Part shown: one piece after another, positions 11,907 to 23,116 of the stretch
Position numbering within the stretch: the first letter of the stretch is position 1
Layout: each line of letters starts with the position of its first letter
NCBI RefSeq assembly: GCF_963676685.1
Contig: NC_092350.1
Location: 41,511,373-41,575,372 of the forward strand
DNA: 64,000 bases
Reading direction: 5' to 3'
From: Mytilus edulis
Taxonomy: Eukaryota; Mollusca; Bivalvia; Mytilida; Mytilidae
Notes under the pieces: model-generated
Told to the model about the DNA's origin: nothing
Seen by the model: only the letters and a program-made list of their open reading frames with translations
The model's database searches: none
Position numbers and translations under genes: made by a program

Positions 11907-11920
11907 TGACCTTGACCTTG
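11907..11920 (-). promoter_or_regulatory. Overlapping TCAAGGTCA (NR5A/ERR-type) motifs in unit 1
   Basis: TGACCTTGACCTTG, read on the minus strand, contains two overlapping extended half-sites. Copies are at 4948-4961, 13724-13737, 15695-15708 and 17668-17681. Chance of function unknown. Confidence 0.35.
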
Positions 11921-12772
11921 TAATATTTGAAAGGTCAAGTGGTCCTGAGTTGAATGGTGATAGTCCCATGTCTCTACGACTTCCGGTTCTCAAGTTTTGT
12001 ATTGCATCATATATTCGAAGATTAATTGTGCCCTTGATGAACTCTGAAATTGTCCCAATTCTTTTTTTAATAATGTTGTCCTTCAACTGTAGATCATTTA
12101 TCATTTAACAGATTTGAGATATCTATTGTCGTTTTAGAGATAATGCAGTTTGAAGTTTTTCGAGCTTAGGCATGTATTTCTGAATCATCAACAGCTTACC
12201 ACTTAAAATGTTTTAGAAATTGAAGAGGTTGACATAGTTATATGTTTGACCAAATACCAAAAACATTCCATGGATAAAAACACCAAAAAATAAATTTGAA
12301 ATTTTCAAGTTTTGCATTGACTTTGTAAGTTTCATAACTTCTATTTATATAGTTGTTATTGCATCATTATTTGCACTTTGTCAAATGGGGTCATCTGATA
12401 TATCAAATTGAAGGTCTTAATAAACTCTACTTAAAAATGAAAATTTTAAACCCCCTTTTCATCCCAGGGGGACGGGTGGGGTCATTTAGTGCAAACATTC
12501 AAATTTCTCAGATGGTAAGGTTGTCGCATATCAAATGAAAGAACATAAAGCGTACATTTCAAATTTCAAATTGACGTCTCCCAAAAATGGGCTGGATGGG
12601 GTCATTGAGTGCAAAAAATAAATGTTCTTTTAAGGTAGGGTTGTTGTATATCAAATGAAAGGTCATGATGTGTACATTTGAAATATCAAATTCCCAACCT
12701 CCAAAAATTAGTTGGATAGGGTAATTAAGTGCAAAAATCAAACTTTCTAGAACATAGTGTTGTCGCATATTT

Positions 12773-14795
12773 AAGGTCTTTCCCCTACATGGGAAAGACC
12801 TTATTGTTTTTCTAATGTTTTTTCTTTTTCTTTTTTTTCTTCCAACATTTTTTTGACAGGGCCTTCTCCCCTTTCTGTTGAAGTTATCAAGACCAAATAT
12901 GGACCATCGATAGACCTCATCATGAACTTTTACCAGATGAACTTTTGTAGGATTTCATCATCCCCTTTAGAAGTTATCTCCCTTTTATTGATTTTTTTCA
13001 ACATGGCCCCCCTTTAATGTTTTAAAAGATATCATGACCTTATATGGACAATAGGTAGATATCATCATGATGTATTACCACATGAGGCTGCATAGGATTT
13101 CATCATCCCCTTTGAGAGTTATATCCCCTTATAGCAATTTTTAATATTTGCATTTTTCTCAAAAAGTATTTGAGATAGAATGTAATTGAAAATGACAGCA
13201 TGTACAAGAACAGATGGCAATGTTTATAAACATAAACAATTAATTTGTTACTTATCCTTATAAGGAGTTATTTCCCTTTAAAAATTATAAATAATTTTTG
13301 AAAAATTCTATTTTCAGAACCGGAAGTCATAGAGACCTTGAACCTTGACCAATAATCTTTAATTCATGTGACCTTCAATATGCACCCAAGGTCAAAGGTC
13401 ACCGAGTGCAAAATAAAATTACGCTGCAATTTCAAGCTTACATATTAGGAAAACGATAAGACTTTGCTGCATACATACAGCGCGTAAATTGTTCCTCTCG
13501 ACGAGATCTACATTTTATGCAATAAGCCCAAATATGTCTGACCGTCTGTTTAAAAGTTACGACGGGATGATTCTTAAAAGTATAGTATTTTGTGTATATC
13601 TTTTTAAAGGTAACATATATCAACCTACTATAAACTGCAAAGATGATCAGTAATTCAAGACCTTCAATTTGAGGTCAATGTCAGATCATGATGAAATTTC
13701 ACCTTGACCTTCACATTATACTATGACCTTGACCTTGTGATATTTGAAAGTTCAAGTGGTCCTGAGTTGAATGATGATAGTCCCATGTCTCAACGACTTC
13801 CGGTTCTCAAGTTTGGTATTGCATCATATATTTGATGATTAATTGTGACCTTGGTGAACTTTGAAATTGTCCCAATTCTTTTTCTATAATGTTGTCCTTT
13901 AACTGCAGATCATTTACCATTTAACAGATTTGAGATATCTATTGTCGTTTTAGAGATAATGCAGTTTGAAATTTTGCGAGCCGCGGCATCTATTTCTGAA
14001 TCAACAACATCTAACCACTTAAAATGTTTAAGAAATTGAAGAGGATGACATAGTTATATGTTTGACCAAATACCAAAAACATTCCATGGAAAAAAACACC
14101 AAAAAATCATTTTGAAATTTTCATGTTTTGCATTGACTTTGTAAGTTTCATAACTTCTATTTATATCGTTGATATTGCATCATTTTTGGCACTTTGTCAA
14201 ATTGGGTCATCTGATATATCAAATTGAAGGTCTCAATAAACTCTACTTAAAAATGAAAAATTTAAACCTCTTTTTCATCCCAGGTGGAAGGGTGGGGTCA
14301 TTTAGTGCAAAAATTCAAATTTCTCAGATGGTAAGGTTGTCGCATATCAAATGAAAGAACATAAAGCGTACATTTCAAATTTCAAATTGACGTCCCCCAA
14401 AAATTGGTTGGATGGGGTCATTGAGTGCAAAAAATCAATTTTCTTTTACGATAGGGTTGTTGTATATCAAATGAAAGGTCATGATGTGTACATTTGAAAT
14501 ATCAAATTCCCGACCTCCAAAAATTAGTTGGATGGGGTTATTAAGTGCAAAAATCAAACTTTCTAGAACATGGGTTGTCGCATATCAAATGAAAGCTTAT
14601 CTACCCTGTGTTACATATATCATACTTTCGATCTCAAAAATGTAGGCGGATGACGTCATTAAGTGTAAAAAGCGAAAAGTTTCAGAAGGTATGCTTGTCG
14701 TATATCAAACGAAAGGTCATACAAAGTACATTACGAAAACATCACTTTTACAGGAAAGACCTTTCAATTGTTTTACAAACAATTGAGATACTAGT
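12773..14795 (+). mobile_element. Helitron-like unit 2 (complete)
   Basis: Has both the 5' AAGGTCTTTCC motif (12773) and the 3' hairpin with CTAGT (14791-14795). This is the best full-length unit (2,023 bp). Confidence 0.75.
14288..14720 (+). repeat. Internal ~118-bp minisatellite of the Helitron-like unit
   Basis: Four diverged subrepeats, each carrying GG(A/T)GGGGTCATT(T/G/A)AGTGCAAAA and later GTCG(C/T)ATATCAAA(T/C)GAAAG, begin near 14291, 14410, 14530 and 14647. Equivalent blocks are at about 12476, 16266, 18236 and 5516. The number of subrepeats differs between copies. A central minisatellite upstream of the 3' hairpin is typical of bivalve non-autonomous Helentron-type elements. Confidence 0.7.
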
Positions 14796-16769
14796 TTTTT
14801 CTTTTTTTTCTTCCAGCATTCGTTTGGCTTGCCCTCCTACCGCTTCTATTGGAGTTATCAATACCAAAATTAAACCATCGATAGACATCAACATGAACTT
14901 TTACCAGATGAACTTTTGTAGGATTTCATCATCCCCTGTAGAAGTTATCTCCCTTTTATTGATTTTTTTCAACATGGTCCCCCCAAAATGTGTTAAAAGA
15001 TATCATGACTTTATTTGGACAATAGGTAGATCTCATCAAGATATATTACCACATGAGGCTGCATAGGATTTCATCATCTACTTTGAGAGTTATATCCCCT
15101 TGAAGCAATTTCTTTCATTTGCATTTTTCTTTAAAAGTATTAAAGATAGAATCGATTTGAAAACGGCAGCATGTACAAGAACAGATGGCAATGTTTATAA
15201 ACATAAACAATTTCTTTGTTACTAAGCCTTATAAGGAGTTATTTCCCTTTTAAAATTATAAATATTTTTTGAAAAATTCTATTTCGAGAACCAGAAGTCA
15301 TAGAGACCTGGAACCTTCACCAATAATCTTTAATTCGTGTGACCTTTTATATGCACCCGAGGTCAAAGGTCACTGAGTGCACAAAAAAATTACGCTGCAA
15401 TTTCAAGCTTACATGTTAGGAAAACGATAAGACTTTGCTGCATACATACAGCGTATAAATTGTTCCTCTCGATGAGCTCTACATTTTATACAATAATTCC
15501 AAAAATGTCCGACCGTCTGTTTAAAAATTACAACGTGATGATTCTTAAAAGTATAGTTTTGTGTGCATATCTTTTAAAAGGTCACAGATATCAACCTACT
15601 ATAAACTGCAAAGAAGATCAGTAAGTCAAGACCTTCAATTTGAGGTCAATGAAAGCTCATGATGAAATTTCACCTTGAACTTCACAGTATACTATGACCT
15701 TGACCTTGTGATATTTGAAAGGTCAAGTGGTCCTGAGTTGAATGGTGGTAGTCCCATGTCTCTACGACTTCCGGTTCTCAAGTTTGGTATTGCATCATAT
15801 ATATTATGATTAATTGTGACCTTGGTGAACTTTGAAATTGTCCCAATTCTTTTTCTATAATGTTGTCCTTCAAGTGTAGATCATTTATTATTTAACGGAT
15901 TTGAGATATCTATTGTCGTTTTAGAGATAATGCAGTTTGAAATTTTGCAAGCTACGGCATGTATTTCTGAATCAACAACAGCTTACCACTTAAAATGTTT
16001 AAGAAATTGAAGAGGTTAACATAGTTATATGTTTGACCAAATACCAAAAACATTCCATTGAAAAAAAAACACCAAAAAGTTAGTTTGAAATTTTCATGTT
16101 TTGCATTGATTTTGTAAGTTTCATAACTTCTATTTATATCGTTGACATTGCATCATTTTTGGCACTTTGTCAAATGGGGTCATCTGATATATCAAATTGT
16201 AGGTCTCAATAAATTCTACTTAAAAATGAAAATTTTAAACCTCTTTTCCATCCCAGGCGGAAGGGTGGGGTCATTTAGTGCAAAAATTCAAATTTCTCAG
16301 ATGGTAAGGTTGTCGCATATCAAATGAAAGAACATAAAGCGTACATTTCAAATTTCAAATTGACGTCCACCAAAAATTGGTTGGATGGGGTCATTGAGTG
16401 CAAAAAATAAATTTTCTTTTACTATAGGGTTGTTGTATATCAAATGAAAGGTCATGATGTGTACATTTGAAATATCAAATTCCCAACCTCCTAAAATTGG
16501 TTGGATCGGGTTATTAAGTGCAAAAATCAAACTTTTTAGAACATGGCGTTGTCGCATATCAAATGAAAGCTCATCTACCTTGTGTTGCATGTATCATACT
16601 TCCGATCTCAAAAATGTAGGCGGATGAGGTCATTAAGTGTAAAAAGCGAAAAGTTTCAGAAGGTATGCTTGTCGTATATCAAACGAAAGGTCGTACAAAG
16701 AAGATAACGAAAACATCACTTTTACAGGAAAGACCTTTCAATTGTTTTACAAACAATTGAGATACTAGT
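14796..16769 (+). mobile_element. Helitron-like unit 3
   Basis: Begins with a pyrimidine tract directly after the CTAGT of unit 2, without its own 5' AAGGTCTTTCC motif. The GGAAAGACCTT block of the preceding unit may serve both. Ends with hairpin and CTAGT at 16765-16769. Confidence 0.75.
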
Positions 16770-18738
16770 TTTTCTTTTTTTTCTTCCAACATTTTTTTGA
16801 CATGCCCGCCTCTTGTTCCTGTTGAAGTTATTAAGACCAAATATGGACCATCGCTAAACCTCACCAAGATGTATTACCAAATGACTCTGTTAAGGATTTC
16901 ATCATCCCCTTTAGGAGTTATCTCCCTTTTATTGATTTTTTTCAACATGGCCCCCCCTCGTTGGTTTTAAAGATATCATGACCTTAATTGGACAAAATGT
17001 AGATCTTATCATGATGTATTACCATGTGAGGCTGAATAGGATTTCATCGTCCCCTATGAGAGTTATATCCCCTTGAAACAATTTCTTTCCTTTGCATTTT
17101 TATCAAAATGTATAAGAGATAGAATCGATTTGAAAACGGCAACATGTACAGGAACAGATGGCAATGTTGATGAACATGTACAATCATTTTGTTATTAACC
17201 CTTATAAGGAGTTATTCCCCTTGAAAAATTGTACATAATTTTAGAAAAATTGTATCTCGAGAACCGGAAATCGGAGAGACTTGGGACCATCACCAATAAT
17301 CTTAAGTTCATGTGACCTTTAATATGTACCCAAGGTCAAAGGTCACAGAGTGCAAAAAAAAATTACGCTGCAATTTCAAGCTTTCATATTAAGAAAACGA
17401 TAAGAGTTTGCTGCATACTTACAGCGTATAAAATGTTCCTCTTGACGAGCTCTACATTTTATACACTGAGCTCAAAAGAGTCCGACTGTCTGTTCAAAAG
17501 TTACGACGGGATGATTCTTAAAAGTATAGTGATGTGTGTATATCTTTTTAAAGGTAACAAATAGCAACCTACTATAAACTGCAAAGATGATCAGTAGTTC
17601 AAGACCTTCAATTTGAGGTCAAGGTCAGGTCATGATGAAATTTCACCTTGACCTTCAAATTATACTATGACCTTGACCTTGTGATATTTGAAAGGTCAAG
17701 TGGTCCTGAGTTGAATGATGATAGTCCCATGTCTCTACGACTTCCGGTTCTCAAGTTTTGTATTGCATCATATATTTGATGATTAATTGTGACCTTGGTG
17801 AACTTTGAAATTGTCCCAATTCTTTTTCTTTAATGTTGTCCATCAACTGTAGATCATTTATCATTTAACAGATTTCAGATATCTATTGTCGTTTTAGAGA
17901 TAATGCAGTTTGAAGTTTTGCGAGCGGAGGCATGTATTTCTGAATCATCATGAGCTTACCACTTAAAATGTTTTAGAAATTGAAGAGGTTGACATAGTTG
18001 TATGTTTGACCAAATACCAAAAACATTCCTTTGAAAAAAACACCAAAAAATCAATTTGAAATTTTCAAGTTTTGCATTGACTTTGTAAGTTTCATAACTT
18101 CTATTCATATAATTGACATTGCATCATTATTTGCACTTTGTCAAATGGGGTCATCTGATATATCAAATTGAAGGTCTTAATAAACTCTACTTAAAAAGGA
18201 AAATTTTAAACCCCCTTTTCATCCCAGGGGGACGGGTGGGGTCATTTAGTGCAAACATTCAAATTTCTCAGATGGTAAGGTTGTCGCATATCAAATGAAA
18301 GAACATAAAGCGTACATTTCAAATTTCAAATTGACGTCTCCCAAAAATGGGTTGGATGGGGTCATTGAGTGCAAAAAATAAATGTTCTTTTAAGGTAGGG
18401 TGGTTGTATATCAAATGAAAGGTCATGATGTGTACATTTGAAATATCAAATTCCCGACCTCCAAAAATTTGTTGGATAGGGTTATTAAGTGCAAAAATCA
18501 AACTTTCAAGAACATGGTGTTGTCGCATATCAAACGAAAGCTCATCTACTCTGTTCCATATATCATAATTCCGATCTGAAAAATGTAGACGGATGAGGTC
18601 ATTAAGTGTAAAAAGCGAAAAGTTTCAGAAGGTGTGCTTGTCGTATATCAAACGAAAGGTCGTACAAAGTACAATACGAAAACATCACTTTTACAGGAAA
18701 GACCTTTCAATTGTTTTACAAACAATTGAGATACTAGT
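16770..18738 (+). mobile_element. Helitron-like unit 4
   Basis: Same junction as unit 3 (pyrimidine tract directly after CTAGT) and ends with hairpin and CTAGT at 18734-18738, next to host sequence. Confidence 0.75.
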
Positions 18739-19399
18739 TGTATATGATCTTATAAGCCGTTCCTATTCTCGGTCTATTTTTGGGTCAGGTGATTTCCAAC
18801 TTTATTGACTTTTATGTGTAAATGTAAGTTTCTGTAAACCTTGATTATTATTCGATTTGAAGTTAATGAATCTTTAGTTTAGAACACCATTTAGATCGGA
18901 AAAAGAAGCAAAATGTAAGTAAATTAGTTTGTGCTCTTCAAACTAGTGTTTAAATTAAGTTTTAAAGTTATCCCCGTTTGTACGATGAATCATAGATGTG
19001 TAGAATACTATATTTTCATTGAATCACTTAGGACTTATCGATAGCATTATTTTATAGTATGCCAGTACACCTATTCGGGTTTTAGAGAATATATGTACAT
19101 ATTAATGCAAACATAGATGAAGAAAGAAAAAAACATTTTTTTTATTTCATAATGTATGATGTTGTCTCCCATTGCACAGTATATAATATTATTTACAGTG
19201 ACTGGGTCCCCCCTGATATACACTTACTAGGACATAATTCAATTTAATATAATTACATTTACGCTACACCTAAATAGTTTTTGCGTTTGTAGTGTATGTC
19301 ACGATAAACTAGACAAGCTGTTTGTTTAATATGAGTTTGGTTTTTTTTTTTGTTATCTAAGATTGTTATAGATATTACATGTAAATGTTTACTAAACCT

Positions 19400-19838
19400 A
19401 ATACTTTAAACAGGTGAAAGGCTATTATGAATCGTTGTGTATTGTCGTTACTGAACTGGTAAGATTTCGTCACTCAGAGGTCAAAAGCGTTTCAAAATTT
19501 AAAAATTCTGTTATATATTGCGTATAAAACATTTCTTTGCGATTTTCAAAAAAAAAATGTTTCTGTTATCTTATTTTACTGTCAATTATCAAGCACCTTT
19601 GAAATCTGTAACACGAGAAAATGTAATAACAATGATATATATCTTAAACGAATGAAATTAATGAAAATTAGTGTGTATTTGTACGAGGTTCGAAATGCCC
19701 TCGTCCCACCGTTACAAAAACAACAGATTTTTATAAACAAAAAATATGTATCGTCTATTCTAAACTCAAAATAAGTTATCAGTGATACTCTATTTTGTCT
19801 GTAAGATTTTTGTCATTCTTTATATTCTTTATTTTCAG
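19400..19838. other. Flank upstream of the membrane-protein exon, with a scrap of the duplicated segment
   Basis: About 19470-19600 resembles 1735-1860 and 8765-8890 (for example the ataaaacatttcttt region), so it seems to be the start of a fourth copy. The rest is unrecognised. A strong splice acceptor closes it: a long pyrimidine-rich run ending TTTATTTTCAG at 19838. The upstream exon was not located. Confidence 0.5.
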
Positions 19839-19844
19839 ATAAAG

Positions 19845-20828
19845 ATGTCGTGTCCTTTGATTACATTCGTTATTTTGATGACAGCATTGACTCCATTAAT
19901 CGTAAAAAGTCATAGTCCCTGCAATGGTGAAAAAGTTCCAAAAGTCTACACACTTGCATCAGTAAAAACATGTCCTACTGGAGAGGAGAGGATACAAAAG
20001 GAAACTTCCTGCCATATATCAAACAATATATTCCACTGTTTACCTGACAGAGATGGTAATCTTTATACTTTTTGCGGAGTAAGCAAAAGGTACCTTAGAT
20101 ATTCTTATTTTGTTGCAGACAATAATGGTACGTTACGTCTAACCAACCTAGGATTTACGATATCTCCAGGGACTGCTACTGAATTATATTCCAATTTAAG
20201 CCAGGTTATCGTAAATGCCCCAGACTCGTTGGACAATTTTTCCATTTTTGAGCAACTGAAGGAGGAACTAGACTTTACTGCTACTGATGCTTGCAAACAT
20301 AATTTAAAGAATTATGCATTACCAAGCCGAGATTCATGCAATATTATTAACATATGTGCTGAGCCTAAAGATGTTCCATGCATTAATATTTATGTTCTAA
20401 ATGTTAGTAATGGTCATGGAAGTATCATAGAAAGGGAGTTCCCTCTACCAAAGACAAACGAAAAGAAATATGCGATGATTGCGTTAGTTTTATGTCGAAT
20501 CTATCGTTCAACCTTGATGAAACAGTGTTCAGCAACTCAGGGTCACATTTCATCAACTATCCAGACCTCAATATATCCTAAGGATACTGTAACAACCGGA
20601 ACACAGATCTGCCAAATTTGCGACAACACGATATTTATCATTACTATTGTAGTATTAGTTATAATAATATTAGTATTAATAGTAATTTTAATTGAGATGA
20701 AATTTCATTTCATTGAGAAACAATACCTTAAAAGGAGACAACGATCATCAGAAAAGGGGGAATATGCACAACCTTCAGATACATATGATACTAGTCATCA
20801 AAGCAAAGTGGAACTATCCACAAATTAA
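19845..20828 (+). CDS. Uncharacterised Cys-rich type I membrane protein (327 aa, last exon)
   Basis: Visible: a signal peptide (residues 1 to about 22, hydrophobic core PLITFVILMTALTPLI), a Cys-rich ectodomain of about 240 residues, one transmembrane helix (about 263-283, IFIITIVVLVIIILVLIVIL), then a basic stop-transfer region and a 44-residue tail with tyrosines at 307 and 314. Ectodomain cysteines include 26, 43, 56, 65, 77, 150, 165, 171, 179, 217, 228, 256 and 259. N-glycosylation sequons are at 94, 117, 131 and 186. The start at 19845 is preferred over an in-frame ATG at 19782 because a splice acceptor (TTTTCAG, to 19838) sits just before it and a canonical signal peptide follows. The entire product is in one exon, so any upstream exon is 5' UTR. 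The C-x8-C-x11-C pattern around FHCLPDRDGNLYTFC resembles ectodomains I associate with lineage-specific bivalve membrane proteins of unknown function (weak memory, not proof). No enzyme or named domain is recognised. Confidence 0.75.
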   Translation: MSCPLITFVILMTALTPLIVKSHSPCNGEKVPKVYTLASVKTCPTGEERIQKETSCHISNNIFHCLPDRDGNLYTFCGVSKRYLRYSYFVADNNGTLRLTNLGFTISPGTATELYSNLSQVIVNAPDSLDNFSIFEQLKEELDFTATDACKHNLKNYALPSRDSCNIINICAEPKDVPCINIYVLNVSNGHGSIIEREFPLPKTNEKKYAMIALVLCRIYRSTLMKQCSATQGHISSTIQTSIYPKDTVTTGTQICQICDNTIFIITIVVLVIIILVLIVILIEMKFHFIEKQYLKRRQRSSEKGEYAQPSDTYDTSHQSKVELSTN

Positions 20829-22485
20829 ACCAGTCCCATTTAAGCAAGGTCCTCATGTGTCAAAGAAGAATACCTCATATCTTTTGTATAAAATCTACAA
20901 ACTAACTTGATAGGTTTTTTTTTACAAAAATCTGGATGTGAGTTATCTGGATTCAATATCACTAGATTTTATTAATCACTGCCTCTCTGTAAATAAGGCA
21001 TCCCTTATTAAAGTGAGTTTTAAAAATCTATTTTTTTTAACCAATCAATAAGATGTGGTCTGTTTAGTCTTCAACTGCTAGATAAAGTATGTTCTACTAA
21101 AAAAATATGTTTTTGAATAATAATGATATAGATCAAAATGGAAAAAAAGGATGATATACGTTGATTATAATACATGAACTTATATTTCGATAGACAGATC
21201 ATGCTCTAAACAAAAAATGATCAATTTTACAATTTTTCATGTGATCACTTAGTTTAGTTAAAGTCATATTTTGAATACTATATAAATTACAGTGACGTAC
21301 ACAAAGATCGAATGACACTATCAAAATTTCTTTTTTTTTTCTTCTTTACTTTGTACAAATTTGAAAATTGCATCCTTATCAAAGATTTAAAAGAAAATTG
21401 AAGAAGAAAATTAGTCATATTTTTATCAGCAATTTAAATTTCCTCCATAAGTGGTTGACTTAAAATGTAAATGATTATTTATTTGTATAGTTCTTGTTTT
21501 TATGCCCTTTTATGCTTTTTTGTAATTTTGTCAAATTTTAAACTTTTATATATGTATAGACTTACTAGAACTTATGTTATAAACTAATTGTTATGTGTAC
21601 ATGATTATCCGCCAGGATTTATCTGACTATTGTATTATGTCATTGTAGATTAAAGTTTTATTTTTTTGTAATGACATGGTTTTCTTCTTATTGATAGGTT
21701 AGATGCATGTTTTATGTAGAGTCTTGTTAGACTAAATGTCCAGCTGAGAGGGCTCATTTGCCCATGGCCTCTCAAATGGATCACCATGATCTATTACTGG
21801 GTTTGCAATTGCCACTTACAACAGTAGAAATATATACAGTTTTCCAATCTGTGCAGCCATCCATTCTTCTCGTATCAGTTTAAGAGTTCCGTGAAGTTAA
21901 TTTACAACGAAGCAGTGGTCATATTGACTTGAAACTTAGTCCATATATAAGTGAATATACATAAAAATAAAGAAGGCCTTTTTTATATATTTGCTAACAG
22001 AATAATAATTGAAACATAGTGTTGTTATTTACGATCAACTAGAGCAAGTGTTGGAGGCTTGGATAGATTCAATTCATGCATGTTTGGTTGAATTAATCAG
22101 TTAAGTTTCTTGTATATCAATGATGTATGTTTACATGCTTATGGCTGATGAATCCCAATTATTGTCACATTTATCAATTATATCTGATTTGTTCAGAATC
22201 ATACAAGTTGAGGGTTAAGCTAGTTTTACGATTCAATCTACCATTTCGTCAGAAAATGTCCATAAGTCAAGAATCTGACAGTTGATTTCCATTAGTTTCG
22301 TTGTTTTATAAAGTCAGGTATTTGGTTTTGTAAGTTTTTATGAACTTCCATTATTTTTAATTTACCTCAGACTTCAGTATTCTGGTTATTAATATTTTTC
22401 AATCCAGTTTGAGTTGTTGTTCTTCTACCTAATATAATCATCAATATAGAACATACAGAAAATTTAAAAAAGAATTAGATTTTTT
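20829..22485. other. Probable 3' UTR and intergenic DNA
   Basis: No further coding exon seen. Candidate polyadenylation signals on the plus strand are ATTAAA at 21649-21654, followed by a T-rich stretch, and AATAAA at 21966-21971. I cannot decide between them. Confidence 0.35.
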
Positions 22486-22549
22486 TTTATAAATAGATTT
22501 AGATCGATACATGATATCAAATTTTATAAAAATAAAAATAAGTAACAGG

Positions 22550-23116
22550 GTAGACATCGTAAATTACCTTTGGAAAAAAGATTATGTCCTCTCTGTAAAA
22601 AGGAAGTGGAAGATGAATATCATTTTGCTTTAAAATGTCAAATTTTAGAAGAATGTAGGCAAGAACTTTTTCAGGAAGTAGAGATTATAGTTCCAGATTT
22701 CACAAAAATGTCTGATGTGGAAAAAAATGGCATTTATGTTTACATTTAATGAGTATGACGTAACTAAAATTATTGTCATCAAGGGAGTTAATGATTTATA
22801 TGTATTAAGAAACAGTCTAACTGATAAGAAAAAAACTAGTTCATGTAACAAAGTTATGACTATTCTATATTTTTCTTTTAGTATTTGTTATGATATATTT
22901 TATAACAATTACATTATGAATTTTTGTACTTGTACTTTCAAATTTCCAAAAGTATCACCTCCTCCAAAATATTTAAATATAGTCTTATAGAATATGAATG
23001 TTGTTGAAATCTAAATATTATATGCTTGTAATGATGGTCATGTTTGTTTTGGTAACAATCCAATGTTTGGATTTTTACACCAATAAAATTATTTGATTTG
23101 ATTTGATTTGAATATA
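22550..23116 (+). mobile_element. 5'-truncated LINE fragment with (ATTTG)n tail
   Basis: From 22553 the frame reads GRHRKLPLEKRLCPLCKKE followed by VEDEYHFALKC, giving the C-x2-C-x8-H-x4-C knuckle of LINE polyproteins, with a stop at 22749. The 5' part is lost and an upstream stop interrupts the frame. AATAAA at 23082-23087 and an ATTTG microsatellite tail (23091-23111) mark the 3' end. Confidence 0.7.

Larger units (their letters stand above)
10938..12772 (+). mobile_element. Helitron-like unit 1 (3' truncated)
   Basis: Starts with the terminal inverted motif and a 36-40 nt poly(T) tract (10983-11020). It ends prematurely in the internal subrepeats at the phrase tgtcgcatat, where unit 2 begins, so the 3' hairpin and CTAGT are missing. 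Confidence 0.7.
10938..18738 (+). mobile_element. Head-to-tail array of four Helitron/Helentron-like elements
   Basis: Four units of about 1.84, 2.02, 1.97 and 1.97 kb lie in the same orientation. The left end is AAGGTCTTTCC (10938) with a nearby complementary GGAAAGACCTT. Near the right end GGAAAGACCTT recurs, followed by a hairpin (CAATTGTTT / AAACAATTG), AGATA and CTAGT (18734-18738). A terminal motif at the 5' end whose inverse lies subterminally at the 3' end before a hairpin is the arrangement described for Helitron2/Helentron elements and their non-autonomous derivatives. The insertion sits within a T run, as shown by the empty site near 2271. No Rep/helicase coding sequence is present. 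Open frames inside recur from unit to unit and are not genes. Confidence 0.75.
10560..19400. repeat. Segmental duplication copy 3 (split by the Helitron-like array)
   Basis: Host sequence at 10560-10937 matches 8980-9330. It resumes after the array at 18739 with gtatatgatcttataagc, matching 2275-2290, and continues through 19400, matching 6393-7670. It carries the uninterrupted ATTTTTGGG target site at 18776-18784. Confidence 0.7.

Noticed and set aside
12353..12538. Conserved 61-codon frame recurring at 5393, 12353, 14169, 16142 and 18113
   Set aside because: It recurs because the DNA is a Helitron-like tandem repeat. Substitutions are not biased to third positions as far as I can see, and it has no recognisable domain.
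19782..19844. Upstream in-frame ATG extending the membrane protein by 21 residues
   Set aside because: The extension crosses a strong pyrimidine tract and AG acceptor; the downstream ATG at 19845 gives a standard signal peptide.
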